A stretch of DNA of 64,000 bases from Aphanomyces cochlioides. Lineage: Eukaryota > Oomycota > Saprolegniomycetes > Saprolegniales > Verrucalvaceae. The notes under the pieces are model-generated. The model saw only the letters and a program-made list of their open reading frames with translations, searched no databases and had not been told where the DNA came from. The DNA lies in NCBI GenBank assembly GCA_019828595.1, contig JAHQRK010000006.1:2976001-3040000 (forward strand). Direction: 5' to 3'. Made by a program: the position numbers and the translations under genes. Shown piece by piece: positions 52,482 to 63,009 of the stretch (positions are counted from its first letter, which is position 1; each line of letters begins with the position of its first letter).

Positions 52482-52556
52482 CGGGACTCGAACCCGCAAT
52501 ATCCTAGTGCTACGGGTAAACGATGCGGTCAAGCCGATCAATTGCACTTCGTTTGA
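52482..52556 (-). other. tRNA-like sequence with perfect B box
   Basis: The minus strand contains GCGGGTTCGAGTCCCGGC, a perfect internal promoter B box in a T-arm-like context, preceded about 50 nt upstream by an A-box-like AGTGCAATTGATCGG. I could not close a proper acceptor stem or anticodon arm, so this is more likely a tRNA pseudogene or a tRNA-derived SINE head than a functional tRNA. Confidence 0.3.
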
Positions 52557-53895
52557 ATTCTTAAACTACAAATATATGTATAGTCACACGACCCAACAAT
52601 GGTGAGTATTTGAGATGTTTCTCAAGGTGAGGTGTTTCAAATAGATCTACGAACATGTCATTCTTGAGCTTTTTTTGCGCGTGTTTCTCGGCAAAGATTA
52701 CCGAAAGTATGTGATCCCTGCTCATGCAGTGAGCCTTCAGCTCACTGATTCTGCTGCTGCAAGTCTTGTTGATTCCTTTCCTTCCTGTGTGATTGCGATC
52801 ACTTTAAGTGGGACCCAAGTGGGACATGTAACTATCTTTACAACCAATGAAAGGGCAAGATACATTTCATCGCATGAAGGGCTCATATTTTGGCAAAAAA
52901 AAAACTCAACATGTGTCGCAGCACCGTAAACCAAATCCAGCAGTGAAAATTTCCACCCCCTGCATGGTACTAGTACCGGTACTGTTGACCCCGTGCTATG
53001 CTATGCATTGAATATGAGACGACTGTATGTACTCGCTGTTGTACGATTAGTCTCCGACTCAACACTCAATCGACAAACAGAAAGTGAAAATGTTGTTCAG
53101 CACCTTGGAATAGCTCGAGCGCTTCTTACCTTAACGTGGGCGGACACAGCAGAGTTTAGAGTTTGCCTTGCCACGTCGTCAAAACTTTGGTAGTAAAGTC
53201 AAGACATCACGAACTTGTGACTGCTAAACGATGCAGAGGCACACAGTGGTGGCAAAGTCAATCGAGCCAAAGCATAAAGAGGAATTTACTACTACTGGCC
53301 TATGAGGTCGTAATGCGCTGTGCTGTTGGCCGAGTTGGGTGCACAAAAGGCTGTCTGTATCATCGCGAAAGAGAAATCCATGGAAGTTTGTCTCGCTTGA
53401 TCGTGATGCAATTCCACTGATGCACCCACGTCAGAATAAATCCAATAATCCAATGTCAACATTCACTAAGTCTATTCGTATGTTAGTTTATCCAAATTCA
53501 AGCTCTGAAGTTTCAGCAGGTTCAGAATAACTTTATGCGGAGCACAATTTTAGTTTCATCTATTCCGAGTTAGGAGCATTCCATCGATGTCATAAGTTTA
53601 GTCAGGGGGTAAACATGGAGATGGAGTACTGTATGGATGAATAACATCAAAATTCCGACATGACTTAATCTTTGTATTTGGTGTTTTATCCAATCAAATC
53701 ACCCAATATTTTTATTAGCCAATCCACGACTACTGAAACAAAATTTGGTCCAATTGAAAGTCGTTTTGACGCTGATGGCTTGAATCCGACAGATTCCGAC
53801 ATAATTTGTCGGAATAGGGAAGGAAATATATGTATCGACATACAAATTCTAAATACAGCCATAAACATCTCCATATTCGCACAGGCTCCGACATC
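52557..53895. other. Intergenic region
   Basis: No recognised gene. Small frames on either strand (52675-53530) lack motifs. Confidence 0.45.
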
Positions 53896-55929
53896 ATGAG
53901 CCTTGAAGATCTGAAGAGAATCAACACGCAGAAGGCACGTGAAGGTGCCTTGAGTATCGGCGGGGACAAATCTGGCTCTGTACTTGTCGCTCTAATTGAT
54001 CGCTTTGGTTTGTATCTAGCCTACTATAAGACTAAGTGTGGCAACACACTTGCGTCGAATACGGCAGAGCAGTACTACCGGCAAGTAAAGGGATGGATAT
54101 TGGAGAAGTATCCACAAGGAAATTCATCCGTGGAGAGGACTCTTCTGAAGAAAGGACGCGTTCTCAAGAGTTTCTGCACGCAGCGTCCGATGGGCAGGGG
54201 CGTGTACAAAGCAAGAATTTCGTCTACTGATGACCTAATTGTACTCGACAGCCACTATCCCTATCGACTACCAAGACACTGCATTGTTATCACTTCTCTG
54301 GTTCATCTTTGGGCGGGCGTCGGACTTGACCATGCTCCAAAAAGAAAATTTATCAATATGTTCGTCGACTGTGTTTTTTCTCCGGATCATGCGAATGAAG
54401 ACCAAGGATGAGCAAGGCATGTCCCTCTTTCCCGATGTAGTACCCCAGATCTGTCCCATCACAGCGATGGCTGCTGCTCTAGTCATGCAAAACCGATCAA
54501 GTGCATCCCTTCTTCCCCATATACCCGTACCAAGTGCTACTGATCTCAATGGCCCATCTGAACTTGTACCTCTATTATTCGTTCTATCTGGGGCTCGCAT
54601 CAAGGAGAGTATCACGGAACAAGCGATCGAAGCTCAATCCATGAGCCTTGAATCCGATGATGTGAATGGGCTCAGCAATGTTCCATTGCCTCAGCAAAGA
54701 TGTCGAAGCAATCTCCAGGCATCCACGCTTATGTCAATCGTCTACTAGGGCAAATTTCCAAGCCAGCGGGTGTTCAAAAGTCGCTGACTTCTCACTCATT
54801 TCGACGTGGTGGCGCTCAGCATGCCAACGGCAACTCTGGTCTTGCGCTCCATTGGATTGTCGACCGTGGTGGCTGGAACTTATCTACACAAGTGAAGGCA
54901 TTTATGTATATATTCAACACGACACAAGAAGACCAACAAGTTGCCAAGGTTCTTGCTGGTCACGATGCCGACGCGAATGTTCCGCTCCTCAGTCTGACTG
55001 ACTTCGACTGCTCGACGCTTGAAAAGATCCACACAGTGAAGACACGCCTGTTCGAATGTTGCAGTGGTCTTGCTGACACGCGGCTAAATGTTTCAGCCGT
55101 AGTGGTCGACACGCTCTGCGCGTACTTGATCAAGTCGTTTCCTGAGATAAAGTCGATGAACCCAGCATCACCGTTGGTTGACCGTATTGAAGAAGTACTT
55201 GCAGCCACATGTGTAGAGTACAGCGACTGGATCGCTTGGTCAAACCACTTGCAAAAGTCCACTGAAAAGGAAGACAGTCTTCTGCTTGAACCAAGTCCAT
55301 TACAATTGCAAATGATGAAACAGCAAGCAGCAATGATCGAAGAGCTGATAAGTGTCAACAAGAAGTTGGTCGACCGTGTCCGACAAGTTGAAGCGAGACT
55401 CGAAGAGAAGACGGACAACGTAGCATGAGTGAACCCGAGAGACCAGGTAGAAGATCTCAACCCCATGACCTCGACCATCGAAAACCCGAAGGCTCCCAAG
55501 CGACGAAAAGTTGGCGCGTCAAGCCTCCTTGACACGTGGTACGAGTGGTATGCTTGCAAGGCGAATGCATCGCAAACTATTGGGCGCCAGAAGAAGTCGG
55601 ATATGAGACTGCTTGTTTCTTTCATGCAATTATTCCTAGGCAACTACGAGCTCGATGACAGCGCGACTACTTTTCGTGACGACGTTCTGACTGTCGGTTC
55701 GATTGCAAATGCTGCGGTCGAGGCATTTTTCATGAAGCAAGGCATCACGGCGCGAGCGGCAGGCACTGCACTAAAAGCTTTCAGACAACTCCACAAGGGT
55801 GGTCGTCTCAATACTCATATTGCGCATTTCAACTCGCGTTTGCAAGCCGGGATGATTCATGACCCCATAGCAAAAGCCATGCGTCCGGGACTCCAGCCTG
55901 TACATTTGTCCGATGACACGGTAGAATAG
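53896..55929 (+). pseudogene. Crypton-type tyrosine recombinase 1 (degenerate)
   Basis: Encodes a YR transposase of the Crypton class, which integrates as circular DNA through a Tyr-linked intermediate. ATG 53896 opens MSLEDLKRINTQKAREG. A SAM-like N-terminal domain (NTAEQYYRQVKGWI) leads to the catalytic domain: Arg in FIFGRASDLTML, His-x-x-Arg in TSHSFRRGGAQHAN, Trp in DRGGWN and nucleophile Tyr in KAFMYIFNTTQ. A coiled-coil region follows (MIEELISVNKKLVDRVRQVEARLEEK). After an in-frame TGA at 55426-55428 the reading continues in the same frame as LLDTWYEWYACKANASQTIGRQKKSDMRLLVSF, a C-terminal DNA-binding-like domain, to 55929. Two frame breaks (about 54240 and 54700) and this stop make it a pseudogene. 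Stramenopile Cryptons (CryptonS) are known; the subclass is inferred. Confidence 0.75.
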
Positions 55930-55994
55930 AGGTTCATTAACTCTACAACTCTCAGTACAGTTTTATATGAAGATGGAGCGTTAGCATACCCTTC

Positions 55995-56215
55995 GTACTT
56001 CTGGAAAGGTGAGTTGGCATTTTCAGTTGAGATAAAAAAGGCGAGCTCACCTTTTTCATCGCGACTGAAAATGCCAACTCACCTTTCCTATCGCAAGTGA
56101 CAGTGCCAACTCAATTGTCTTCGAAATATTATAGGTCATCTCACCTTTTTTATCGCGATTCAAAATGTCAACTCACCTTTCCTATCGCATGTGAAATTGC
56201 CAACTCAACTACCTT
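55995..56215. repeat. Tandem and inverted repeats of CAACTCACCTTTCCTATCGCA
   Basis: Two direct units of about 90-110 bp (56046-56115 and 56135-56210) share CTCACCTTTTT-ATCGCGA, then AAAATG-CAACTCACC and CCTATCGCA-GTGA. A third partial copy (56008-56030) is inverted, so 56008-56095 can fold into a hairpin with GGTGAGTTGGCATTTTCAGT as one arm. The repeats lie between the Crypton remnant and the SET gene, and may be Crypton- or satellite-derived. Confidence 0.7.
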
Positions 56216-56264
56216 CACAAATACGATTAAAATGATGACAAATACATTTTGTGTATTATCAATA

Positions 56265-57043
56265 TTAAGACGACTTTCCGATTCTATATCCATGGCCGTA
56301 AGCGACAAACAGCTCTTCTCCGGCTTTGAAGTTTTTCTTCGCTTCCACGTAGATTCGTCCACGAAATTCGACGAACTGACAATTTGGACGCTGGGGTCTG
56401 TTTGGTCGATTCAAAATCGATCCAAGACCTTGCCCCATCGTTGACTCCTTGACTCCATCCATCCAGTGATTCTTCTTGGTCATTTGAACGGCGTATTCGA
56501 CACTTCGGTCACTTGGCCACTTCTGAAACTTGACGACCTCTCCTGAATATTCAGTAATAAAATCTCCAGTTTTTAAGTCTTCCGTTGTGAAAACGCCATT
56601 ACCAGAATTTGGAATGGTTGACTCCTGAACTCGCAAGATGCAGTCGTCGTGGCCATAAACCCCGAGTCCTTTGACCACGTCCTTAGCCTCATAAATGTCG
56701 CGGGTATTGACGACTTTTTTTGCGTTGGACTCCCTTTTCTTTTTACACGCGTATTTAGCGAGCGCTTCCTTGCGGCGCTGTTGCACTTGGGCCGATGATA
56801 GCGGCTTTTTTTCACCTTAATGTCTCGGTGAGTGTTTCGCGTGTGGTCGAGCAATTGACGTAAAGTTAGATCTAAGCCCTGCTTTGAGCAGCCAGCAACT
56901 TGACAGCGGTTCATTCCATTGCGCTGCGCTGCGACAAGGATCACTGAGCGCGGTTGCTCATCACTCTGATCCTCGATGAGGCTTGCTTGCGCTAAAAAGT
57001 CCTCGCATGGTGAGGAACTAGTGCCAGCCGCCTTCCTCGCCAT
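56265..57043 (-). CDS. C2H2 zinc finger + SET domain protein
   Basis: Two exons. Exon 1 begins at ATG 57041-57043 (MARKAAGTSSSPCED) and encodes one zinc finger, CQVAGCSKQGLDLTLRQLLDHTRNTH (C-x4-C-x15-H-x4-H by my count). A 38-nt GT-AG intron (about 56781-56818) joins DIK to RRKEALAKYACKKKRES. Exon 2 encodes a SET methyltransferase core: STIPNSGNGVFTTEDLKTGDFITEYSGEVV (cofactor-binding N-SET), then GSILNRPNRPQRPNC (the NHxxxPN pseudoknot position, with His replaced by Arg) and KNFKAGEELFVAYGHGY (post-core E-x-L-x-x-x-Y motif). There is no pre-SET or post-SET Cys cluster. It probably methylates Lys on a protein; the finger may target DNA or RNA. The missing His could reduce activity. Confidence 0.75.
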
Positions 57044-57894
57044 GCCCACAAGATGAGCGTCAATATTGACATTGTAAAATGAAAGCTGTTTGTTCTTTTC
57101 AATTTGATGTTGAATATATGAACGAGAATATTAATAAAAATACGTTTATTTAATTCAAGTATATAAACACGACAATTACGCGTCGATCTAACCGCTTCCT
57201 TTGTCCTGACATGCGCGTCGCCGACAGACGCGACGCCAGGGCAGCAACAAGCCACGGTGGTCAGTCCAACAGCAGCTAGATAACAGAGTAGCAGCGAGAC
57301 GACAGAGCAATTCCAAGCAACGGCGGCAATCCAAACAGCAGCACGACAACAGGGCACCACAAAACAGAGCAACGTGACAACTGGGCAGCAACAAGTCACA
57401 ACGGCTCTTCAAACGGTGCAGCGACGACAGGCCGGGAACAAGCTACGACGTCGAATCCACCAGCAGCAAGGAGACAAGAGAGCAGCAACAAGTGGCGGTG
57501 GCAAGGCGAGGCGGCTGCAAGACAACGCGGCGGTAGACAAGGCGACAAGACAATGCGGCGGCAGGACAAGGCGGCGGCAAGACAATAGGGTTCGCTGGCA
57601 GTGCGTGACGTCTCAGTCTGGCGACACATCTAAACCCCAGGCGCTAAAGGTTCTCAGGGGACCCTTTGCTCGTCTGTTTTCGTGGCACGCCAGGTACACA
57701 CACAGGTTCCCGGTGGCGCTGCCAGCCAAGCTCCGGATGGCCCTCCCCTTGCCCAGTTTTCGCGCGCCGCCACGCACTGCCAACTCACCCCACGAGTGGT
57801 CTCAGGCAACTTGAGAAATGACACTTGTTTGAATCGTGATTGGTCAGTACTAGTCTGGATTTTAATATAGGAACGTTTTCATTTGAAGGTGAGG
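57044..57894. other. Intergenic region with GC-rich CAA/GGC low-complexity tract
   Basis: 57180-57600 is filled with imperfect repeats based on CAGCAGC, GACAAGGC and AAGACAA, giving open frames on both strands that look like simple-sequence artefacts. No gene recognised. Confidence 0.5.
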
Positions 57895-57896
57895 TA

Positions 57897-59583
57897 CAGT
57901 AAACTCTGTCTTATCTCCGCACACCTCAGCACAGGGTGGGAATGTCGAGTGCGGAGATAAGAGAGCAATATTTTTTTAAATTCACCAATACAATTAAAAA
58001 TGAGTTTTGATTTGCTAAGAGGTTGGTGGTCAAGACAACGACTGACTGAGACGATTGACTCTGTTTCCTCTCGAGTCTGAATGGTACAAGGAAGTGGAGA
58101 ACGTCTTACTGAGCAAGAACGACTAGCCATTCTTGCCGAGCTTGAAGCGCCGCGTGTACGATCTGTGCGAGCAATTGCTCGAGCATTTTCAATTGACGAG
58201 TCGGCCATACGACAGCTTTGAAAGAAACGAAGGATTGTTCGTGAACGAACGCAAAACGTCCCTCCACCAGTCCTAAACGCTCGACTGCGGTTCAATCCCG
58301 CTGCAAATCTAGAGCTCGATAAGCGGTTGCTCCTTTGGATTGAAAAAATGAGAAAGCACAAGTTGCCCGTACCGCCGTCGATCGCATGTGTGAAAGCATT
58401 GTCAATTGCAAAGGAATTAGAAATTCCCACAAACAAATTTGCAGCGTCACCGGGGTGGTTTCAATCGTTTCGACGACGGCACGGACTTCATACAACGCTG
58501 CTCCACGGTGAAGCTGCAGAGGTCGATCAATCAGACTCCGTTCTGCTTGAACGGCTCAAAGAGTTTTCAACAATTGTTTCGACATACAAGCCATCTTGCG
58601 TCTTCAATATGGACGAAACCGGTCTTTTTTATCGTTAATGCCTCGCTACACATTGCTTACACCCGACGAAGATGCTCGTTCAACACGTGGTCGAAAGTGT
58701 CCAAAAGAGAGAATTAGCGTCATTGTGTGTGCGAATGCCGACGGATCAATCAACATCCCTTGTATGGTGGTTGCCAAAGCTGCGCGTCCTGCTTGCATAG
58801 TTGGCCGTACTTGGCCAACGCCTTATATATCTCAAAAGAACGCCTGGGTCGACCGAATTGTCTGTGAAAACTGGTTTAGAAAAGTGTTTCTACCGACCGT
58901 TTCTCCGCTTTGCAAGGATCCTGTGCTTCTCATTCTTGACAATACCCCTGGCCATTTTGAGAGCTTTGAAGAGAATGGGATTCGTGTGATATTTTTACCT
59001 CCAAAGTGTACAGCTTGGCGCCAACCGTGTGATCTCGGCGTGATTGCCACCTTAAAGAAACGCTACAAGTATTTGCTATTGCGTGACGTTATAGCATTTC
59101 AAGACTTGGATGATGATACAAGGGAACGTATTCTCGAATCAAATAAGACGAAGCGTGCTGGCTCGGTTGGTGTGAAAGAAGGCCGCCCTGCCACCGTGTA
59201 CGATGCTGCTTTCTACACCAAGGCTGCGTGGGAGAGTGTCGAGGCCACAACAATACGGCATGCGTTTGTCACGGCAGACATTGGCATCGCTAACTCGCCA
59301 GCAGGCTCCGCTGTTGACGATGATGATTGCAACAGCAACGGGCTCATCGCGTCCTTGGTTGAAAGTCATGGCCTTGATTCGAGCGATGTGGACCGCTTCA
59401 TTCACTGCGACGACACGGACTCCGAGGAATACATTGTCTCGATTATGACAGAAATGGGTTTAGAATAAAGTGCACATGTTCTTTTTCATTACATTGTATT
59501 TTTGCAACCTCAACACACTCGTGCAGCAACGAAACGTGAGAAATGCGGAGATAGTGGCTGCAGAGTTAAGGCAGAGTTTACTG
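57897..59583 (+). mobile_element. Pogo/Tigger-like DNA transposon (1.69 kb)
   Basis: The terminal inverted repeats CAGTAAACTCTGTCTTA (57897) and the complement of CAGTAAACTCTGCCTTA (ending 59583) differ at one position and are flanked by TA (57895-57896, 59584-59585). CAGT ends and TA target are standard for pogo. A subterminal palindrome (CTTATCTCCGCAC ... GTGCGGAGATAAG, about 57911-57972) may be a transposase site, and TGCGGAGATA also recurs near the right end (59543). It contains one transposase gene with two lesions. Confidence 0.88.
58081..59468 (+). pseudogene. Pogo/Tigger transposase with one stop and one frameshift
   Basis: ATG 58081 opens MVQGSGERLTEQERLAILAEL, a helix-turn-helix of CENP-B type. 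An in-frame TGA at 58219-58221 interrupts between RQL and KKR, possibly a former Trp. The CENP-B HTH continues (NKFAASPGWFQSFRRRHGL). The DDE_1 domain has Asp in FNMDETGLFY, Asp in LILDNTPGH and Asp in QPCDLGVI. The frame shifts by one base within the T-run near 58624, just after DETGLFYR. The C-terminus is acidic. With two lesions in an otherwise complete gene, this copy is young but inactive unless the lesions are sequencing errors. Confidence 0.85.
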
Positions 59584-59585
59584 TA

Positions 59586-60001
59586 ATCGTGAAATTCTAA
59601 CTGATCAATGCCGATTGGACATAAATCAACAAATCAAATTGCGAAGAATCGATTGGTGCTTGAATCACGACCGTTCTTTCGAAACATTACACTGCCAATT
59701 ACACTGCCTTATGATTGGTCAAATTGAAGACAGTGTCAGAACGAACACAGTGGAGATTCATGCCAAGGCACTACTTTACTATAACCCCCACATTGTTTTA
59801 AACCCTCATACAAATTATTCGTGTAGATGTGTTTTAAACATCCACACTCTTGTAAATGAGTCCCCACAGCTTTATTTTATTATCAAAAATTATTTTAAAT
59901 TTATAGCAACGCAAAAAATTGGCAAAGTGTATCCGTAAGGCTTGACGCTCAGTCTCTTCGAAGAGATAGGCCTGACCCCAAACCACCGTGAACCCCGCGC
60001 G
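59586..60001. other. Intergenic region with one arm of an inverted repeat
   Basis: No gene. It carries the arm 59761-59840 paired with 60110-60188, and a small GC palindrome CGCGCGCTACGCGCG at about 59996-60010. Confidence 0.5.
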
Positions 60002-60188
60002 CTACGCGCGCAACACTATAAAGATGCGATTTGGGCTTAGTGGTCGTTGACGGTGCGCAACATTGTCAACTTCTAAGCCTTTGTAATTACTATTCAGAAT
60101 TGTATGTGAGTTTAAAACACATCTACACGAATAATTTGTATGATGGTTTAAAATAGTGTGGGGGTTACAGTAAAGTAGTGCCCATGCC
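59761..60188. repeat. ~80-bp inverted repeat flanking ~270 bp
   Basis: 59761-59840 (CACTACTTTACT-TAACCCCCACA ... TCGTGTAGATGTGTTTTAAAC) is inverted at 60110-60188 with few mismatches. The right arm abuts the 3' end of the second Crypton-like gene, so it may mark an element end or a later foldback insertion. Confidence 0.75.
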
Positions 60189-61879
60189 AATTTGCACAAG
60201 ACTAATGAAAGTAAGTGACGATAGCGAGAACTAGACTTGTCCTGACGAATGCGACTAAGGATATGCGTCACTGAGCTTGAGCGTCCGTATGCATTATACA
60301 CGGCGTCGATTGCCGTGTCGCTGGTGTGGTTCCGCTTGATCATGGCTTTTATCAAGTTCCTAAAGCCCAAACGACTGCAGTATGACCATTTGCACGCGCC
60401 CGCTCTGCTGGAGTGAACTCTTTTGCTGGTTTTGCGCCATATAGCCCAAATTCATACTCACGCCAGAGGTCAAACAAATCTTTCGGCCGTTTGCTTAACG
60501 TGCAACGTGTAGATTCATGATTTGTAGTTGCATGACAATGAACTTCCCCTCGAGATGAAAGTTGTACGACCACTGCAGGCTGGACAGCTATACGCCGAAC
60601 TAGAGTATGAAGCCGATCAATTCGATTGTCCATGTGATGCTTAAGCTCCATAATTGAATTTTGAACGTTGTTGTGTGTGTCTTCCTGGCGTCGTTTAATT
60701 GACATCATCATCGCACCCAATGCAGACAATTCATTCATAACAGCAGCGCCAGATGAACCAATTTGTGTCACTGAGTTCTCAACTCCAACTTCAGCAATGT
60801 GTAGCTCACCACCAAAGCCACTTATGGAGATTGGTGTTCGGCAAATGATTTGAATTATGGACATCGTCGACCGATTCAAAGCTGCCGGCAATTAAAATTT
60901 CATGCAATATTTTGCTGCGTAGAGCATCCGGGAGCAATACATATTCTGAATCGAGGTGACTAGACTTCTGGATTGCAGCGTAGAGCAGGGGTTTAGCGAG
61001 TACTACAGCAATTTGAGCGTCCACAAGTCTGGTGATATTTGGAGCGATTTTTTCACACAAAATGGAATCTGTGCACCATGGAACATTGTCAACTGCGTAC
61101 AATATCGCTCCGCTGGGTCCAGCTAGACAACTGGCAACAAGAGCATCAGGAACTGGACGATCGATGTCAATGTATGTGTCTACTTGACGCATGTGGGCCC
61201 GCCATCTACCACGAAATTCAATGTTGTCGCGTGAGATTCCATTGCGAGAACAATATGTGGCTGGGCCTTTTCTAATGCTGTGTGTCACAAAATTGCCAGA
61301 TATAAGCTTTTTGAATGCACCATTCTCCAAGACACATTGAAGTAATTCACGAACCATCCTATCGCCATCAACACCATTGCCATACATAAATTTTGACTCA
61401 AGCGCGTCGTGAAAACTTGCCAAGCCATAGAATTCCACGTAGACAGCTAGGTTTAACAAAGCACAAAGACGATCATCCATGGAACCCAGCAAAATTTGAT
61501 GGGGACACTCTCGTTCTTCCGAAATATTCTTAGACCACCTCATTTGACAAACCAAAGTAAACGGATGGGATGGATTGTGGTAAAAATTGTCAAACCGAAG
61601 CTTCATCATGTCATCCACTCGACCGATTAAATGCCACTGCAGTGTCAAAATACTTGCCAACCTGTATCGGCTCAGTTGACTAAATGACGTAGATTTTCGA
61701 GCAACGGCCAAAATATTCAAGAACTCGGCAAATTCAATGGGACCTCGTGCTTGCGACTCAACCCCCAAATGACGAACTTCAAACTTCATGATCCGCTTGA
61801 TTAAATCATTGACAAGAATGGAGCGAGTTGGGTTTCCTTCACGTCTGATATCGTCCCATGGAATGTTTTTTCGAGGCAT
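60185..61879 (-). pseudogene. Crypton-type tyrosine recombinase 2 with GCR1_C-like tail (degenerate)
   Basis: ATG at 61877-61879 opens MPRKNIPWDDIRREGN. The N-terminal SAM-like domain leads to the tyrosine recombinase domain: Arg in WHLIGRVDDMMKL, His-x-x-Arg in VTHSIRKGPATYCSRNG, Arg/Trp in FRGRWRAHMRQ and nucleophile Tyr in VDTYIDID. After a frame shift near 60830-60890 a linker (MNELSALGAMMMSIKRRQ ... MELKHHMDNRIDRLHTLV) precedes LFDLWREYEFGLYGAKPAKEFTPAERARA, the GCR1_C-type DNA-binding motif known from Crypton proteins. After another shift near 60360 the tail (LIKAMIKRNHTSDTAIDAVYNAYGRSSSVTHIL) ends by about 60190. It is distinct in sequence from recombinase 1. Two frame breaks make it inactive. 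Confidence 0.75.
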
Positions 61880-61989
61880 AAATTAACTTAGCATCTTTTT
61901 GCTTGCTTTGAGTGTATTGTGCTTTGCAATGATTTTGTCACTCGAATTAGCACTGTAAATCAATGTTACAGATAGAATAATAATGGGCC

Positions 61990-62952
61990 TTGGTTACGCA
62001 ATTCAATGGCGGTTTGAACGTTACACGAGGCCGGAATGAATGGAACATAGCACACAGTGGGGTGACTGTTCGTGATTTCACCATTGCAGCACGAATCATG
62101 TCCGTACCAATGCAGCGCTACATTACTGTTTCTTTCAACGTGAAAATTGGCAAACCTCAGGGAAACAGCAGAACATACGCCGAGCCAGCTACTACGTTTA
62201 CATTCGACACGACGGAAGACTCATTTGGCGGACTGCGATTCAAAGTAACAGAGCGACTGGCACAAGTCACTGCTCGATACAACGAAAGTCATGCAACAAC
62301 GAAAGACAAATCTGTTCTGCAATACGACGAATCATTCTTGATACTGGTAAAACCCGCGGTCAGCACAAAGCAGGCGAACTTTGTAGTAATCGACGAGTCT
62401 AACTTTATGTCCACAGTTGCTGTTGCATGGGCAAACCACCACATGAAACAAAGCCAAGGAGGCAATTTTGTCCTGGATGTATTTGTCTATGTCGATAAAG
62501 TTGATCGTAACGCCAAGCAAATTCGACGAGCAACACCTGATCGACGCGCAGAAATGGCACGTCAAATTCTAGCAGTGGACCGCGAGAGACAACCAGGGCC
62601 GTCTGCTCTTACATACATCAGTACAAGCTATGCACGGCAAATCGCTACACCTGATTTTGTAAATCTGCCGAACAATGCTTCTATTCGACAATTCAATCAC
62701 ATTGACAACGAAATGGAAACTAATGAGCAAGAACGTGAGTCTAGAGCTCGTGAGTCCGAGCAATTGTACCGTGAAATTCGCTTCATGATCAACGGCGATT
62801 CTGTGAAAATGGTTGTGAATATTGCTGACTTGAGATCTGCATTGGGGTTACCTCAGTTCGATTTGTATGCACCCTTCAGAGCTCCTGTGCCCTTCCAAGA
62901 TCCCGTTAATATGCAAGATGAAGATCATGCAGATGAATCAAACGAGACGTAA
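61990..62952 (+). CDS. Conserved unknown protein of mariner-like element, copy 2
   Basis: 320 codons, differing from copy 1 by two residues (Ile to Asn in the TRGRxEWN stretch, Leu to Phe in the RQxNHID stretch). As in copy 1, the frame opens with TTG and has no ATG before residue 37, while an out-of-frame ATG at 61983-61985 is conserved. Same organisation: strand-rich N-terminal half, basic middle, Glu/Arg helix, acidic tail. The function is unknown. An intact frame in both copies argues that it matters to the element or to its host. Confidence 0.72.
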   Translation: MVTQFNGGLNVTRGRNEWNIAHSGVTVRDFTIAARIMSVPMQRYITVSFNVKIGKPQGNSRTYAEPATTFTFDTTEDSFGGLRFKVTERLAQVTARYNESHATTKDKSVLQYDESFLILVKPAVSTKQANFVVIDESNFMSTVAVAWANHHMKQSQGGNFVLDVFVYVDKVDRNAKQIRRATPDRRAEMARQILAVDRERQPGPSALTYISTSYARQIATPDFVNLPNNASIRQFNHIDNEMETNEQERESRARESEQLYREIRFMINGDSVKMVVNIADLRSALGLPQFDLYAPFRAPVPFQDPVNMQDEDHADESNET

Positions 62953-63009
62953 GAAGCATTAGAAATTATAATGAAGCATTCGATAATTGAAATTTATTTC
63001 TAGATAAGT

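Noticed and set aside
57374..57814. 146-codon plus-strand frame
   Set aside because: Driven by CAG/GGC/GACAA simple repeats; the translation is low-complexity Q/R/G with no domain.
59990..60030. Helitron-like 3' hairpin CGCGCGCTACGCGCG
   Set aside because: No CTRR follows at the right distance and no second copy was seen, so a Helitron end is unsupported.
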